Source: Bacteroidaceae bacterium
GTDB taxonomy: Bacteria; Bacteroidota; Bacteroidia; Bacteroidales; Bacteroidaceae
Reading direction: 5' to 3'
NCBI GenBank assembly: GCA_017616445.1
Contig: JAFZYE010000073.1
Location: 1 to 37,517, forward strand
DNA: 37,517 bases
The position numbers and the translations under genes are program-made. The first letter of the stretch is position 1. The number at the start of each line of letters is the position of its first letter. The notes under the pieces are model-generated. The model was not told where the DNA came from. It worked only from the letters and a program-made list of their open reading frames with translations, and ran no database searches. This document shows, one piece after another, positions 8,429 to 16,337 of the stretch.

Positions 8429-8479
8429 GAGTTAGGAGTTAGGAGTTAGGAGTTAAGAGTTAGAAGTTAAGAATTAAGA
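8417..8479. repeat. Nine tandem 7-bp repeats overlapping the end of the HEIGH protein gene
   Basis: The units are GTTAGAC, CTTAGGA, GTTAGGA (three times), GTTAAGA, GTTAGAA, GTTAAGA and ATTAAGA, in perfect register. The gene's stop TAG (8426-8428) is inside the second unit, so the last three residues and the stop are repeat-derived. Confidence 0.95.
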
Positions 8480-8530
8480 AAAAAAGAAGAAACAAATCAA
8501 ACATTATTAATAACATAAACCTTTTTAATT

Positions 8531-9991
8531 ATGATGAACTATTATGCTAACAAATCGAGAAAGCTATCAACCTTGATAGGCTTTGCTATTGCTATGTTTG
8601 CCATGACGGCATGTTCTACCGATGACAACCCCACAGACAACTCGGGGCGTGCATTGATTCAATTGAATACCGATTTCTTGTACAATGAGTTGAAGATACC
8701 AAATAGTGCATCAAGTATACTACAGAATGATGATATCAAACTTGTGGGTGCGGTACTGATTTACGATGAAGAAGGCTACCTCGTGAAGGAAATGACGGAC
8801 ACGATTGACAACTTAGCTCCAATCACGTTCGATGCTGGCAGACTGACCAACGGTACCTACACCTTCGTGGCGTTCCAACATATTTTCGACAATTATCAGC
8901 TGTGGGAGCTGCAGGACAAGGATCAGCTCTCAACAGTAAAAATCTTCAAGGACAGAAAGCGTGTTGTGTATTACAGGGCTTTGGGAGTGGTGTCACAAAC
9001 CGTGACCATCGACGGCTCCATCGGCTTAGTTGAGATGACACCAAAGGCTGCAGGAACCATGATCGACGTGAATGTGAATCGTACAGAGAACCTAAACGAC
9101 GCCATCAGTCTCTCCATCCAGAAACAAGGCATCGGCATCTATCTTGACCCAGCCTTGAGCGATGCTGAGCGCATAGAATACGCTCCCGAAGTAAACCTGT
9201 CGTCTACTTATCTGTATCCTAATGAGTCCTATTATCCATACTTTGTGCTGACCGAAGGCAACATGAACTCCATCCTCTTCCATTGGCATCCCGAAGATAA
9301 TCTGTTCTGGAGCGTGTGGTGGAACCAGCCCATCAGTCTGAAACCAGGAACACGTATTTCATACTATTACGACGATACCCCTCAGTTGTTCTACAAGACC
9401 TATGTCGGCCCATACGACGACTTCGATGCATGGTACCAAGACTCAAGGGAACACCTCTATGCCCTCAAGCCACTCGTTCCATACGGTGCCACCAAGGAAG
9501 AAGCAATGCAGTATATGAAAGAATCGGGTGTGTATAACTACCTGAAAGAAATCGGAACCATCGATGGTTCACCAGCCATGTGGTATCCGCTCGACCCCAG
9601 ACGCGAATTCAACCTGTTTGTCTTGGTCAATGAAGAAAAAGGAGTCTTTTGCAACGTCTTCACATACAGTAAAGATGATATTCCACTCAGTCTTGTCGAG
9701 GATGAAATCATCAAGATGGGCTACATCTTCTCTAAAGAAGAGGTGTCTGAAAACGCAACCAAAAGATTATACCTTTCGGCTGACGGCAAGGAAGAAGTAT
9801 TGCTCTACCAAGACGATGCGGAATGGGATGTCTTTTTCAACGACCCTACCCGCGAGCCAAAGAAAGAGGAAACAAAGACGAGACGAAGCAGCACTAGCAT
9901 CTCTCACATGTTCGGGCATCAGTCAAGTGAAGAGAAAGCTGTCCCCTTCAACTCTGTCATCTCTCCTGAGACTTTAGACCTTAGACTTTAG
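8531..9991 (+). CDS. Putative outer-membrane lipoprotein, family not recognised
   Basis: A 486-residue protein beginning MMNYYANKSRKLSTLIGFAI with a lipobox MTAC (Cys28). After the Cys comes STDDNPTD, an acidic stretch like the Bacteroidetes lipoprotein export signal, so surface exposure is likely. The rest is rich in Tyr, Trp and beta-strand-like stretches (GTYTFVAFQHIFDNYQLWEL, LFWSVWWNQPISL) but shows no motif I can name; a fimbrillin-like fold is only a guess. It follows the HEIGH protein by about 100 bp in the same direction and may share its transcript. The last residues TLDLRL and the stop come from a heptad array. Confidence 0.7.
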   Translation: MMNYYANKSRKLSTLIGFAIAMFAMTACSTDDNPTDNSGRALIQLNTDFLYNELKIPNSASSILQNDDIKLVGAVLIYDEEGYLVKEMTDTIDNLAPITFDAGRLTNGTYTFVAFQHIFDNYQLWELQDKDQLSTVKIFKDRKRVVYYRALGVVSQTVTIDGSIGLVEMTPKAAGTMIDVNVNRTENLNDAISLSIQKQGIGIYLDPALSDAERIEYAPEVNLSSTYLYPNESYYPYFVLTEGNMNSILFHWHPEDNLFWSVWWNQPISLKPGTRISYYYDDTPQLFYKTYVGPYDDFDAWYQDSREHLYALKPLVPYGATKEEAMQYMKESGVYNYLKEIGTIDGSPAMWYPLDPRREFNLFVLVNEEKGVFCNVFTYSKDDIPLSLVEDEIIKMGYIFSKEEVSENATKRLYLSADGKEEVLLYQDDAEWDVFFNDPTREPKKEETKTRRSSTSISHMFGHQSSEEKAVPFNSVISPETLDLRL

Positions 9992-10049
9992 AAGTTAAGA
10001 GTTAAGAGTTAAGAATTAAGAAAAATAGACTTTAGGCTTTAGACGCTAG
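9971..10049. repeat. Tandem 7-bp repeats overlapping the lipoprotein stop codon
   Basis: The units run ACTTTAG, ACCTTAG, ACTTTAG, AAGTTAA, GAGTTAA, GAGTTAA, GAATTAA, then after an A-rich slip ACTTTAG, GCTTTAG, ACGCTAG. The gene's TAG (9989-9991) is the end of the third unit. Confidence 0.95.
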
Positions 10050-10324
10050 ACGTTTGCCTATTAACCTACTAAACCAAATTATTAACTAATGAAGAGGTAA
10101 GAGGTAAGGAGTATGAGGTAAGACAATGCATAATGCATAATGCATAATGTAGAATGTAAAATGTAGAATGTTAACACTCCCCCTTGGGGGAGTAGGGAGG
10201 GGGCTCCCTCTCACCTCTCACCACTCACCTCTCACCTCAAAACAATTAACCTTTGAACTCTTGAACTTTGAACTGACTTTAAACAATAAACTATCAACTA
10301 TACACTTTATTAGATAAAACGTTT
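10050..10324. other. Intergenic region packed with several different 7-bp repeat types
   Basis: In order it holds TATTAAC/CTACTAA-type repeats, GAGGTAA units near 10095-10121, GCATAAT units (about 10127-10148), GTAGAAT/GTAAAAT units (10149-10171), a REP-like palindrome (10176-10209, listed separately), CTCACCT units (about 10209-10238), TTGAACT units (about 10250-10273), and TTTAAAC, AATAAAC, TATCAAC, TATACAC (about 10279-10311). No gene and no TAnnTTTG promoter is visible. Confidence 0.75.
10176..10209. repeat. Solo REP-like palindrome related to the DUF559 cassette ends
   Basis: ACTCCCCC-TT-GGGGGAGT (10176-10193) is followed directly by AGGGAG-GGGG-CTCCCT (10194-10209). The layout of a C/T-rich palindrome followed by TAGGGAGG matches the terminal repeats around the DUF559 gene at 23032-23578. 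Confidence 0.6.
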
Positions 10325-10915
10325 ATGAGACATTACAGAATTATCATCGCAGTTCTCGCAGCTGTGCTGCTTGTACTACCCGCAGTTGCCCAAAACAAGA
10401 AGGGAAAAGCCAACACCCTTGAAGTAACGTTCAACTACCAAAAACAGGCAGGCCCTGGCTCCAACCAGTATGCTGTTTGGATTGAGAACGAAAAGGGTGA
10501 GTTCGTAAAGACACTTTTTGTCACTTCGTACACAACGAAAGGCCGTGCCCGTGGTGGCGAGAAAGCACAACGTGGCTACATCGTACGCCCAGCTTGTGTT
10601 CCGATATGGGTGAAGACCTCGAAAGCAGAGGAGAAGACGGATGTACAGTTGGATGCTGTCACAGGTGCCACACCGCAGAACAGCGGCATACAGACTTTCA
10701 CATGGGATTTCACTGACGAACAGGGTAAGGCTGTACCGCAGGGAACCTATAAGGTAAAAGTCGAGGCCACGCTGATCTTCGACAGCGACATCGTCTATAC
10801 GGGTACATTCACCACCAAGGACAAAGCAGGCAACATCGCTCTCACATCAGAGCTGACCAAGCCTGACGAGCAGCACAAAGACATGGTGACGGATGTGAAA
10901 GCAGTACTGAAATAG
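10325..10915 (+). CDS. Secreted DUF2271 protein
   Basis: A 196-residue protein with a signal peptide (MRHYRIIIAVLAAVLLVLPA, VAQ). The mature part has NQYAVWIENEKGEFVKTLFV and later IQTFTWDFTDEQGKAVPQGT YKVKVEAT, the pattern of DUF2271 periplasmic proteins, which often occur near PepSY/FMN-transferase genes. No such partner is visible here. Length and domain coverage fit a complete family member. It is followed by an MBL-fold hydrolase in the same direction. The function is not established. Confidence 0.8.
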   Translation: MRHYRIIIAVLAAVLLVLPAVAQNKKGKANTLEVTFNYQKQAGPGSNQYAVWIENEKGEFVKTLFVTSYTTKGRARGGEKAQRGYIVRPACVPIWVKTSKAEEKTDVQLDAVTGATPQNSGIQTFTWDFTDEQGKAVPQGTYKVKVEATLIFDSDIVYTGTFTTKDKAGNIALTSELTKPDEQHKDMVTDVKAVLK

Positions 10916-10917
10916 AC

Positions 10918-11015
10918 TTTAGACATTAGAAGTTAGGAGTTAGAAGTTAGGAGTTAGAAGTGAGGAGTGAGGAGTTAGAAGTGAGGAGTGAGGAGTTAGA
11001 AGTGAGGAGTTAGAC
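10918..11015. repeat. Fourteen perfect-register 7-bp repeats with a 21-bp higher-order unit
   Basis: The units are TTTAGAC, ATTAGAA, GTTAGGA, GTTAGAA, GTTAGGA, GTTAGAA, then (GTGAGGA, GTGAGGA, GTTAGAA) twice, then GTGAGGA and GTTAGAC: exactly 98 bp. It begins right after the DUF2271 stop codon. Confidence 0.95.
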
Positions 11016-11033
11016 GGTACATAGACGCTACGT

Positions 11034-11876
11034 ATGAAAACATACATATTTCTTGCAGCAGTGCTGCTTAACCTGATGCTTTATACGGCTGATGCACAGG
11101 AAAAAGGAATCAATAGTCGTGACCTTCGCGGCAAAGTGGTTTATCAGGATGATGAAGTGGTGTTCCGCCAACTTGACGAACATACCTGGATAGGTAATGG
11201 ACACAGAGTTTATAACGAGTCCCTTTACCTCATTGAGGGCAATGACCGTGCACTTCTGATTGATGCAGGGACACGCATACCTGAGTTGGACAAGATTGTG
11301 GCAAAGATTACTTCAAAGCCTGTCACCATGATGCTAACCCATGCCCATGGCGACCATGTGGGCGGCGTAGGTCCTTTCCCTGAGGTTTATCTGAATGCTG
11401 GTGACATGCCTATCGTCCCCAATAATATGCGCAACTACAAGGGACAGCTGAAGTATCTTAACGATGGTGAAGTGATTGATCTTGGCGGACGTGAATTGGA
11501 GGTCATCTTCACTCCTGGTCATACAGCTGGAAGCATCACGTTCTTTGACAAGGCCAAACATTATGGATTCAGTGGTGATGCTTTCGGATCGACCAACCTG
11601 CTGGTATTTACCAACCTTTCGACCGAAATGTACACAGCCGAGAGGATTGAGAACTACATGAAGAGGAATGACATCCGTTTCCTTTTTCCCGGTCATTACA
11701 GTGGTGATAATTTGGAAACGCCCCAGCGTGTTACCGACATCAAGAACATGTGCCGCGAGATACTGGACGGTGAACGCAAACCTACTGCCAGCAACGGTAA
11801 CAGCGGAGGCATGGACATGATGGTTGACGACAAGGGTGTCCGTATCAACTTCAGTAGCCGGTCTGGAATGAAATAA
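11034..11876 (+). CDS. Secreted metallo-beta-lactamase-fold hydrolase
   Basis: A 280-residue protein with a signal peptide (MKTYIFLAAVLLNLMLYTAD, AQ). The MBL metal-binding motif THAHGDHVGG has H103, H105, D107 and H108. Further MBL-fold features are FTPGHTAGSITFF, SGDAFGS with the bridging Asp, and FPGHYSGDN. This gives a full two-metal site of glyoxalase II/general MBL hydrolase type. The Cys ligand typical of B1 beta-lactamases is absent (SGDAF in that place), so antibiotic hydrolysis is not implied. It is probably periplasmic. Substrate unknown. Confidence 0.85.
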   Translation: MKTYIFLAAVLLNLMLYTADAQEKGINSRDLRGKVVYQDDEVVFRQLDEHTWIGNGHRVYNESLYLIEGNDRALLIDAGTRIPELDKIVAKITSKPVTMMLTHAHGDHVGGVGPFPEVYLNAGDMPIVPNNMRNYKGQLKYLNDGEVIDLGGRELEVIFTPGHTAGSITFFDKAKHYGFSGDAFGSTNLLVFTNLSTEMYTAERIENYMKRNDIRFLFPGHYSGDNLETPQRVTDIKNMCREILDGERKPTASNGNSGGMDMMVDDKGVRINFSSRSGMK

Positions 11877-11881
11877 TAGAC

Positions 11882-11951
11882 TTTTGACATTAAAAGTTAG
11901 GAGTTAGAAGTGAGGAGTTAGACGGTAGACGTTAGACATTAGTAATTAGAG
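11882..11951. repeat. Ten 7-bp repeats between MBL hydrolase and symporter genes
   Basis: The units are TTTTGAC, ATTAAAA, GTTAGGA, GTTAGAA, GTGAGGA, GTTAGAC, GGTAGAC, GTTAGAC, ATTAGTA and ATTAGAG. The array ends 16 bp before the symporter ATG. Confidence 0.9.
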
Positions 11952-11967
11952 AGAAACGTGTTAAGAA

Positions 11968-13404
11968 ATGGACGGACTGAACGAATGGATTACGCAAGTG
12001 AATGATGCTGTATGGGGATATGTCCTTATCTTCGTTTTGGTGGGATGCGGACTGTGGTTTACGTGGCGCACGCGGTTTGTGCAGTTTCGTATGGTGGGTG
12101 AGATGCTACGGTTGCTGACGGAGTCGGCGGTGAGTACCGTTGAGGAGCAGACAAAGGAACAACGGGCAGGAGGGAAGAGCAAGCACATCTCATCGTTCCA
12201 AGCGTTTGCCGTGAGTGTGGCTACTCGTGTGGGCACAGGCAACCTGGCTGGTGTGGCTACCGCAATTGCCATCGGAGGTCCTGGTGCTGTGTTCTGGATG
12301 TGGGTCATCGCATTGGTGGGTTCGGCTACTGCATTCATCGAGTCAACCCTCGCACAGCTGTTCAAGCAGAAGCATAAGGATTCGTTCATTGGTGGTCCGG
12401 CATACTACATTCAGAAAGGACTGCATCAGCGATGGATGGCTGTGACATTTGCCATCCTCATCACCCTGCAGTTCGGTCTGTCGAACAACTCCGTGCAGGC
12501 CAGCACCATCTGTGGTGCGATGGAAGAAGCCTTTGGATGGTCCCCCCTATGGGTTGGTATCTTCCTCTCTCTGATTGCGTTATTCATCGTCTTCGGCGGC
12601 ATTCAACGAATTGCTCAAGTGAGTTCCGTACTCGTTCCTGTGATGGCAATCGGTTATGTGGTGCTTGCGATCGTCATCATCGTGATGAACATCGACCTGA
12701 TTCCACAGGTGATGAAAGTTATCGTACTGGATGCGTTCGGCATAGAGCAGATAGCCGGTGGCGGTATCGGAGCGACCATCATGAACGGAGTGAAACGTGG
12801 CCTGTTCTCGAACGAGGCAGGCGAAGGCAGTGCCCCTAATGTGGCCGCTACAGCTTCGACAAGCCACCCAGTGAAGCAGGGTCTGATTCAGTCGTTAGGA
12901 GTATTTACCGACACACTGCTCGTCTGCTCATGTACAGCGTTCATCATCCTTATCAGCGGACTGTACCGTACATCTGAGCTCAACGGAATCGCACTCACGC
13001 AATCGGCTCTTCAGTCGGAGGTAGGCGCTGTAGGTCCTATCTTCATCGCTATCGCCATCTTCCTCTTTGCCTTCTCGAGCATCATCGGCAACTACTATTA
13101 CGGCGAAGCTAATATACGGTTCATCACCTCGAACCAGACCGTGATGACCACCTATCGTATCCTCTCTGGAGGCGTGATGGTGATGTTCGGAGCCTTAGCC
13201 AGCTTCGAACTGGTGTGGAACATCGTCGATTTCTTCATGGCATTCCTGACGGCATGTAACCTGATTGCGATTGTTCTCCTTAGCCGCTATGCTTTCCGTC
13301 TGCTGGACGACTATCGTCAGCAGAAGCGGAAGGGCATTAAAGACCCAACATTCCACCGCAGTCAGATTCCAGAATTGGCTGATGAGATAGAATGTTGGGA
13401 ATAA
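11968..13404 (+). CDS. Sodium:alanine (AGCS family) symporter
   Basis: A 478-residue multi-pass membrane protein. The N-terminus MDGLNEWITQVNDAVWGYVL and the segments VATRVGTGNLAGVATAIAIG GPGAVFWMWV, FSNEAGEGSAPNVAATA and FAFSSIIGNYYYGE are hallmark AGCS (AlsT/DagA) regions involved in Na+ and amino-acid binding. Length and about 10-11 predicted helices match the family. It would import alanine, glycine or similar amino acids driven by sodium across the inner membrane. Its 3' end converges with the receptor gene at 13486. Confidence 0.95.
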   Translation: MDGLNEWITQVNDAVWGYVLIFVLVGCGLWFTWRTRFVQFRMVGEMLRLLTESAVSTVEEQTKEQRAGGKSKHISSFQAFAVSVATRVGTGNLAGVATAIAIGGPGAVFWMWVIALVGSATAFIESTLAQLFKQKHKDSFIGGPAYYIQKGLHQRWMAVTFAILITLQFGLSNNSVQASTICGAMEEAFGWSPLWVGIFLSLIALFIVFGGIQRIAQVSSVLVPVMAIGYVVLAIVIIVMNIDLIPQVMKVIVLDAFGIEQIAGGGIGATIMNGVKRGLFSNEAGEGSAPNVAATASTSHPVKQGLIQSLGVFTDTLLVCSCTAFIILISGLYRTSELNGIALTQSALQSEVGAVGPIFIAIAIFLFAFSSIIGNYYYGEANIRFITSNQTVMTTYRILSGGVMVMFGALASFELVWNIVDFFMAFLTACNLIAIVLLSRYAFRLLDDYRQQKRKGIKDPTFHRSQIPELADEIECWE

Positions 13405-13410
13405 TAAATA

Positions 13411-13434
13411 ATGCATAATGCATGCATTATGCAT
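13411..13434. terminator. 24-bp perfect palindrome between convergent genes
   Basis: ATGCATAATGCA is followed immediately by its exact reverse complement (13411-13434). It lies between the symporter stop (13404) and the receptor stop on the other strand (13486), where a bidirectional terminator is expected. It consists of GCATAAT heptads meeting inverted copies. GCATAAT and GTATAAT units continue to 13458. Confidence 0.6.
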
Positions 13435-13485
13435 AATGTATAATGTATAATGTATAATCAGTTCAAGGTTCAAGGTTAGTAGGAG

Positions 13486-15915
13486 CTAAAGTCGTTTCTT
13501 GCTGTCTTGTCCGGCACCAGTACCACGGTATTTGCTTCTTGCGGCGTTGAAGTTGTAACGAAGAGAGAACTTCACACGCTGAGTGTCACGATTGTTGTCC
13601 TGACAGAGGATATGATTGCCAAAATCTGTTACGATGTCGTAGTGATTGGCTAAACCTGCGAGGTCGCTACCTTCAAGACGTAGAACAAGGGTATTCTTGA
13701 GGAGCTTCTTCTGTACAGCGGCGGTGAGGTCGAAGATGACATTCGTGACGTACATGTTCTCTGTGTATCCCTTCGATGAGATTTTTGTTCCGAGTTCGAA
13801 CTGCCATCCTTCTTTCAAGGTGATGGTGTTACGCAACTGCGCAAAGCCTATGGGCTTGCCGTTGAACTTGGTCACACGGGTTCCTGTCGGTTCGCGTGGA
13901 TCCTGCACATCGATGGACAACCACTGTGGCTGGATGCCGAAAGAGTAGTTCAGAGTCCAAGGACCGAAGGTTGGCATGAGGTTCACCGTAACAGACATCG
14001 AACGGAACGGAGTGTCGAGGTTACGTGGTTGTAAGAGCTCCAACCCTTCATTACCGTAAGGAACCGACCAATCTATGATGGCATCATCGGTGCGGGTGTA
14101 GTTGACCATGAGGGTGACGAACTTATACGCAGCCGTGAGACTGATGTCGTGTGACAACTGGGGTTGCAACTGTGCGTTTCCACTTTGCCAGGTGTAACGG
14201 TTGATATAACGGATGGCATTGGAGAGATAGGAGAAGTCGGGGCGTTTGGTCTTGGCGCTGTAGTTGAGCATCACTTGCACTGGACCTATCGTTCCGGAAT
14301 AGGAAACTGACGGAAACCAGTTGCCATAGTTGCGAACGAGGTTATTGGTTGGAGCCAACGCATCTTCATACTTATAACGTACATATTCGTAGCGCACACC
14401 AGCGCTGATCCGTCCAACTTCCGGCAGTCTGAATCCATAGGTAGCAAAGCCAGCATAGTTGTCCTCCTTCACTTCGGAAGATGATGGATGGATGAAGTCC
14501 ACACCACTGACACGATTCTCGTCGCTGTTACGCGTGAAAGTCTCTTCGGTACCCGCCTGCAGCTGTCCCTTCCAGATGGGATAAGAGAAAACGGCTTTGG
14601 CTGCATAGAGATCTGCTACGGTACTGAGGGGAGTAAATACATCGGTATTATGGGTCATCGAACTGGTTTCGTGAGAAGCAGTAATACCGTAAGTTGCATG
14701 ACGATAATAGTCGAAGTTCACATCCACACCCAGTTTCTTGCCTACTGTACCATTGTAGTAAATATTCGTACCCAACGAATAGTTCGTACGATCGTCAAGA
14801 CGGCTGTCTGTGATTGAGGAAAGAATATCCGTCAGCGAATCATTCTCAAACACTCTGGCGTTATCTGTCGTATGGTTCTTAACATGAAATACCCAATCCC
14901 ACTCCAACGTAGCACCCACGAAGTGATGATCGTCAATCTGCCAGTTGAAACCTAAATCACCCAGAAGCGTCTGAATGCAAGTAGAGCTATTGAGGTCGCC
15001 CTCCTCATAAAAAACTGTTTTGCTGAATGTGGTTTTCTTCCGATCGCTCAACTGACGAGCCGTTCTACGTTTATAGTTGATACTACCAAAGATATCCACT
15101 CCACCTGTACGGTAGTTCACATCGTAAAAGATTCGCGGATCAAAACCGTCAGCCCATCGCAGCGAGTGTGCATGGGATGCGTTGACATTGAATCCGAAAC
15201 CGTCGCCCTGACGCTTGATGGTACGGATACGAACTACGCTACGCACATTGGCCTTGTATTGTACTCCAGGATTGGTAATCACCTCGACGCTCTGGATTTC
15301 GTTACTCTGCAGTCGATCGAGTTCGCTGGCGTTCGTCATACGATGACCGTTGATATACACCTCTGGCGCACCACGTCCGATGACCTCAACCCCCTCCTTT
15401 CCTTCCATCAAACCTGGAGTCATAGCCAGCACGTCCTGAGCTGTTCCGACATGCTCGAGTACAGAACCTTTGATATTGGTCTGCAAGCCTTCACTCGTGA
15501 GTTGTGTCTTCGGCAACTGAGCCTTCACCGTCACTTCGCCCAGCAGTTTGGTGTTTTCCTTCATTCGAATGACAAGGGGGCTACCATCGTACCCTGTGTC
15601 TATTCCCTTCCCCTCCCAAAGCAAAGGAATCGGAGCAGTATATACCGTCTCATAACCTACACAGGAGACTTTCAGGAATCCTTCACGATCCAATTTACAT
15701 ACCAACAGGAATGCACCTTGCTCGTCAGTCACAGCTCCCTGAACAAAAGCTGAGTCGGGAAGCGAGAGGAGTACCACGTTCGCAAACGGGAGAGGCTGCC
15801 CCTTTTCGTCAATTACTTTTCCACTTAAATCGTTTGTCTTTGCAAAAGACATCATAGCCGTCATCGTTGCAACCACGATGGCCATCAATCGTAAATATTT
15901 CATTTTCGTTCGCAT
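13486..15915 (-). CDS. Outer-membrane TonB-receptor-like beta-barrel, paralog 1
   Basis: An 809-residue protein with a signal peptide (MKYLRLMAIVVATMTAMMSF AKT), an N-terminal carboxypeptidase-regulatory-like beta-sandwich (DLSGKVIDEKGQPLPFANVV), a plug domain (GTAQDVLAMTPGLM, VYINGHRM, IQSVEVITNPGVQY) and a C-terminal barrel of the OMP_b-brl_3 type. It is a member of the TonB-dependent-receptor-like family with an unknown ligand. The next gene upstream is a close paralog, clearly a tandem duplication. It ends KKRL with stop CTT TAG, which differs from the paralog exactly after the shared arginine codon. ATG at 15915 (MRTK) and at 15903 (MKYL) are both possible starts. Confidence 0.85.
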   Translation of the reverse strand: MRTKMKYLRLMAIVVATMTAMMSFAKTNDLSGKVIDEKGQPLPFANVVLLSLPDSAFVQGAVTDEQGAFLLVCKLDREGFLKVSCVGYETVYTAPIPLLWEGKGIDTGYDGSPLVIRMKENTKLLGEVTVKAQLPKTQLTSEGLQTNIKGSVLEHVGTAQDVLAMTPGLMEGKEGVEVIGRGAPEVYINGHRMTNASELDRLQSNEIQSVEVITNPGVQYKANVRSVVRIRTIKRQGDGFGFNVNASHAHSLRWADGFDPRIFYDVNYRTGGVDIFGSINYKRRTARQLSDRKKTTFSKTVFYEEGDLNSSTCIQTLLGDLGFNWQIDDHHFVGATLEWDWVFHVKNHTTDNARVFENDSLTDILSSITDSRLDDRTNYSLGTNIYYNGTVGKKLGVDVNFDYYRHATYGITASHETSSMTHNTDVFTPLSTVADLYAAKAVFSYPIWKGQLQAGTEETFTRNSDENRVSGVDFIHPSSSEVKEDNYAGFATYGFRLPEVGRISAGVRYEYVRYKYEDALAPTNNLVRNYGNWFPSVSYSGTIGPVQVMLNYSAKTKRPDFSYLSNAIRYINRYTWQSGNAQLQPQLSHDISLTAAYKFVTLMVNYTRTDDAIIDWSVPYGNEGLELLQPRNLDTPFRSMSVTVNLMPTFGPWTLNYSFGIQPQWLSIDVQDPREPTGTRVTKFNGKPIGFAQLRNTITLKEGWQFELGTKISSKGYTENMYVTNVIFDLTAAVQKKLLKNTLVLRLEGSDLAGLANHYDIVTDFGNHILCQDNNRDTQRVKFSLRYNFNAARSKYRGTGAGQDSKKRL

Positions 15916-16337
15916 ATTGCTCCTATGATAAACTGTTCGTCAAACCTCTATTCGGATTTTAGACACAAAGAAACTGAAAAATTTACAAAGCGAACACATA
16001 TTTAAACGTTTTTTAACAATTACGGCCAAACTTCATTTTTCTAATTTAGACTTTAGACTCTATACTTTAGACTTTAGTCCCTATTAACCAATTAACCAAT
16101 TAACTAAAGGAGTTAAGGGAGTTAAAGAAGTTACCGCTGCGCTCCGAAGTTACCGCTCGAGCTAAGCTCTTCGCTCCGACGGAACCAACGGGCGTTAACA
16201 ACAGCAAACTATCGTCGAACGAAGTGATAACTTCTAGGCCGTAGGCCGATAACTCCGATAACTTCGAGGGCTAAGCCCGTTAACTCCTCATCTATTAACC
16301 TTTGAACCCTTGAACTTTAAACTATCAACTTTACACT
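15916..16337. other. Intergenic region between receptor paralogs: 7-bp repeats and mini-hairpins
   Basis: TTTAGAC-type heptads occupy 16045-16079 and ATTAACCA octads about 16085-16105. A GC-richer part then holds GAGC-TAA-GCTC (16159-16169), GGCC-GTA-GGCC (16237-16247) and GGGC-TAA-GCCC (16268-16278) between GAAGTTA/GGAGTTA words. TTTAAAC, TATCAAC, TTTACAC and TTTACAT heptads run from about 16316 into the next gene's stop codon. No gene is visible. Paralog 1's promoter should lie near 15930-16010. Confidence 0.7.

Noticed and set aside
11034-11876. MBL-fold protein as a beta-lactamase
   Set aside because: It lacks the B1 cysteine ligand; the motif pattern fits a general MBL hydrolase.
2274-11951. 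Heptad arrays as a CRISPR array
   Set aside because: Units are 7 bp, adjacent, with no spacers and no cas genes nearby.
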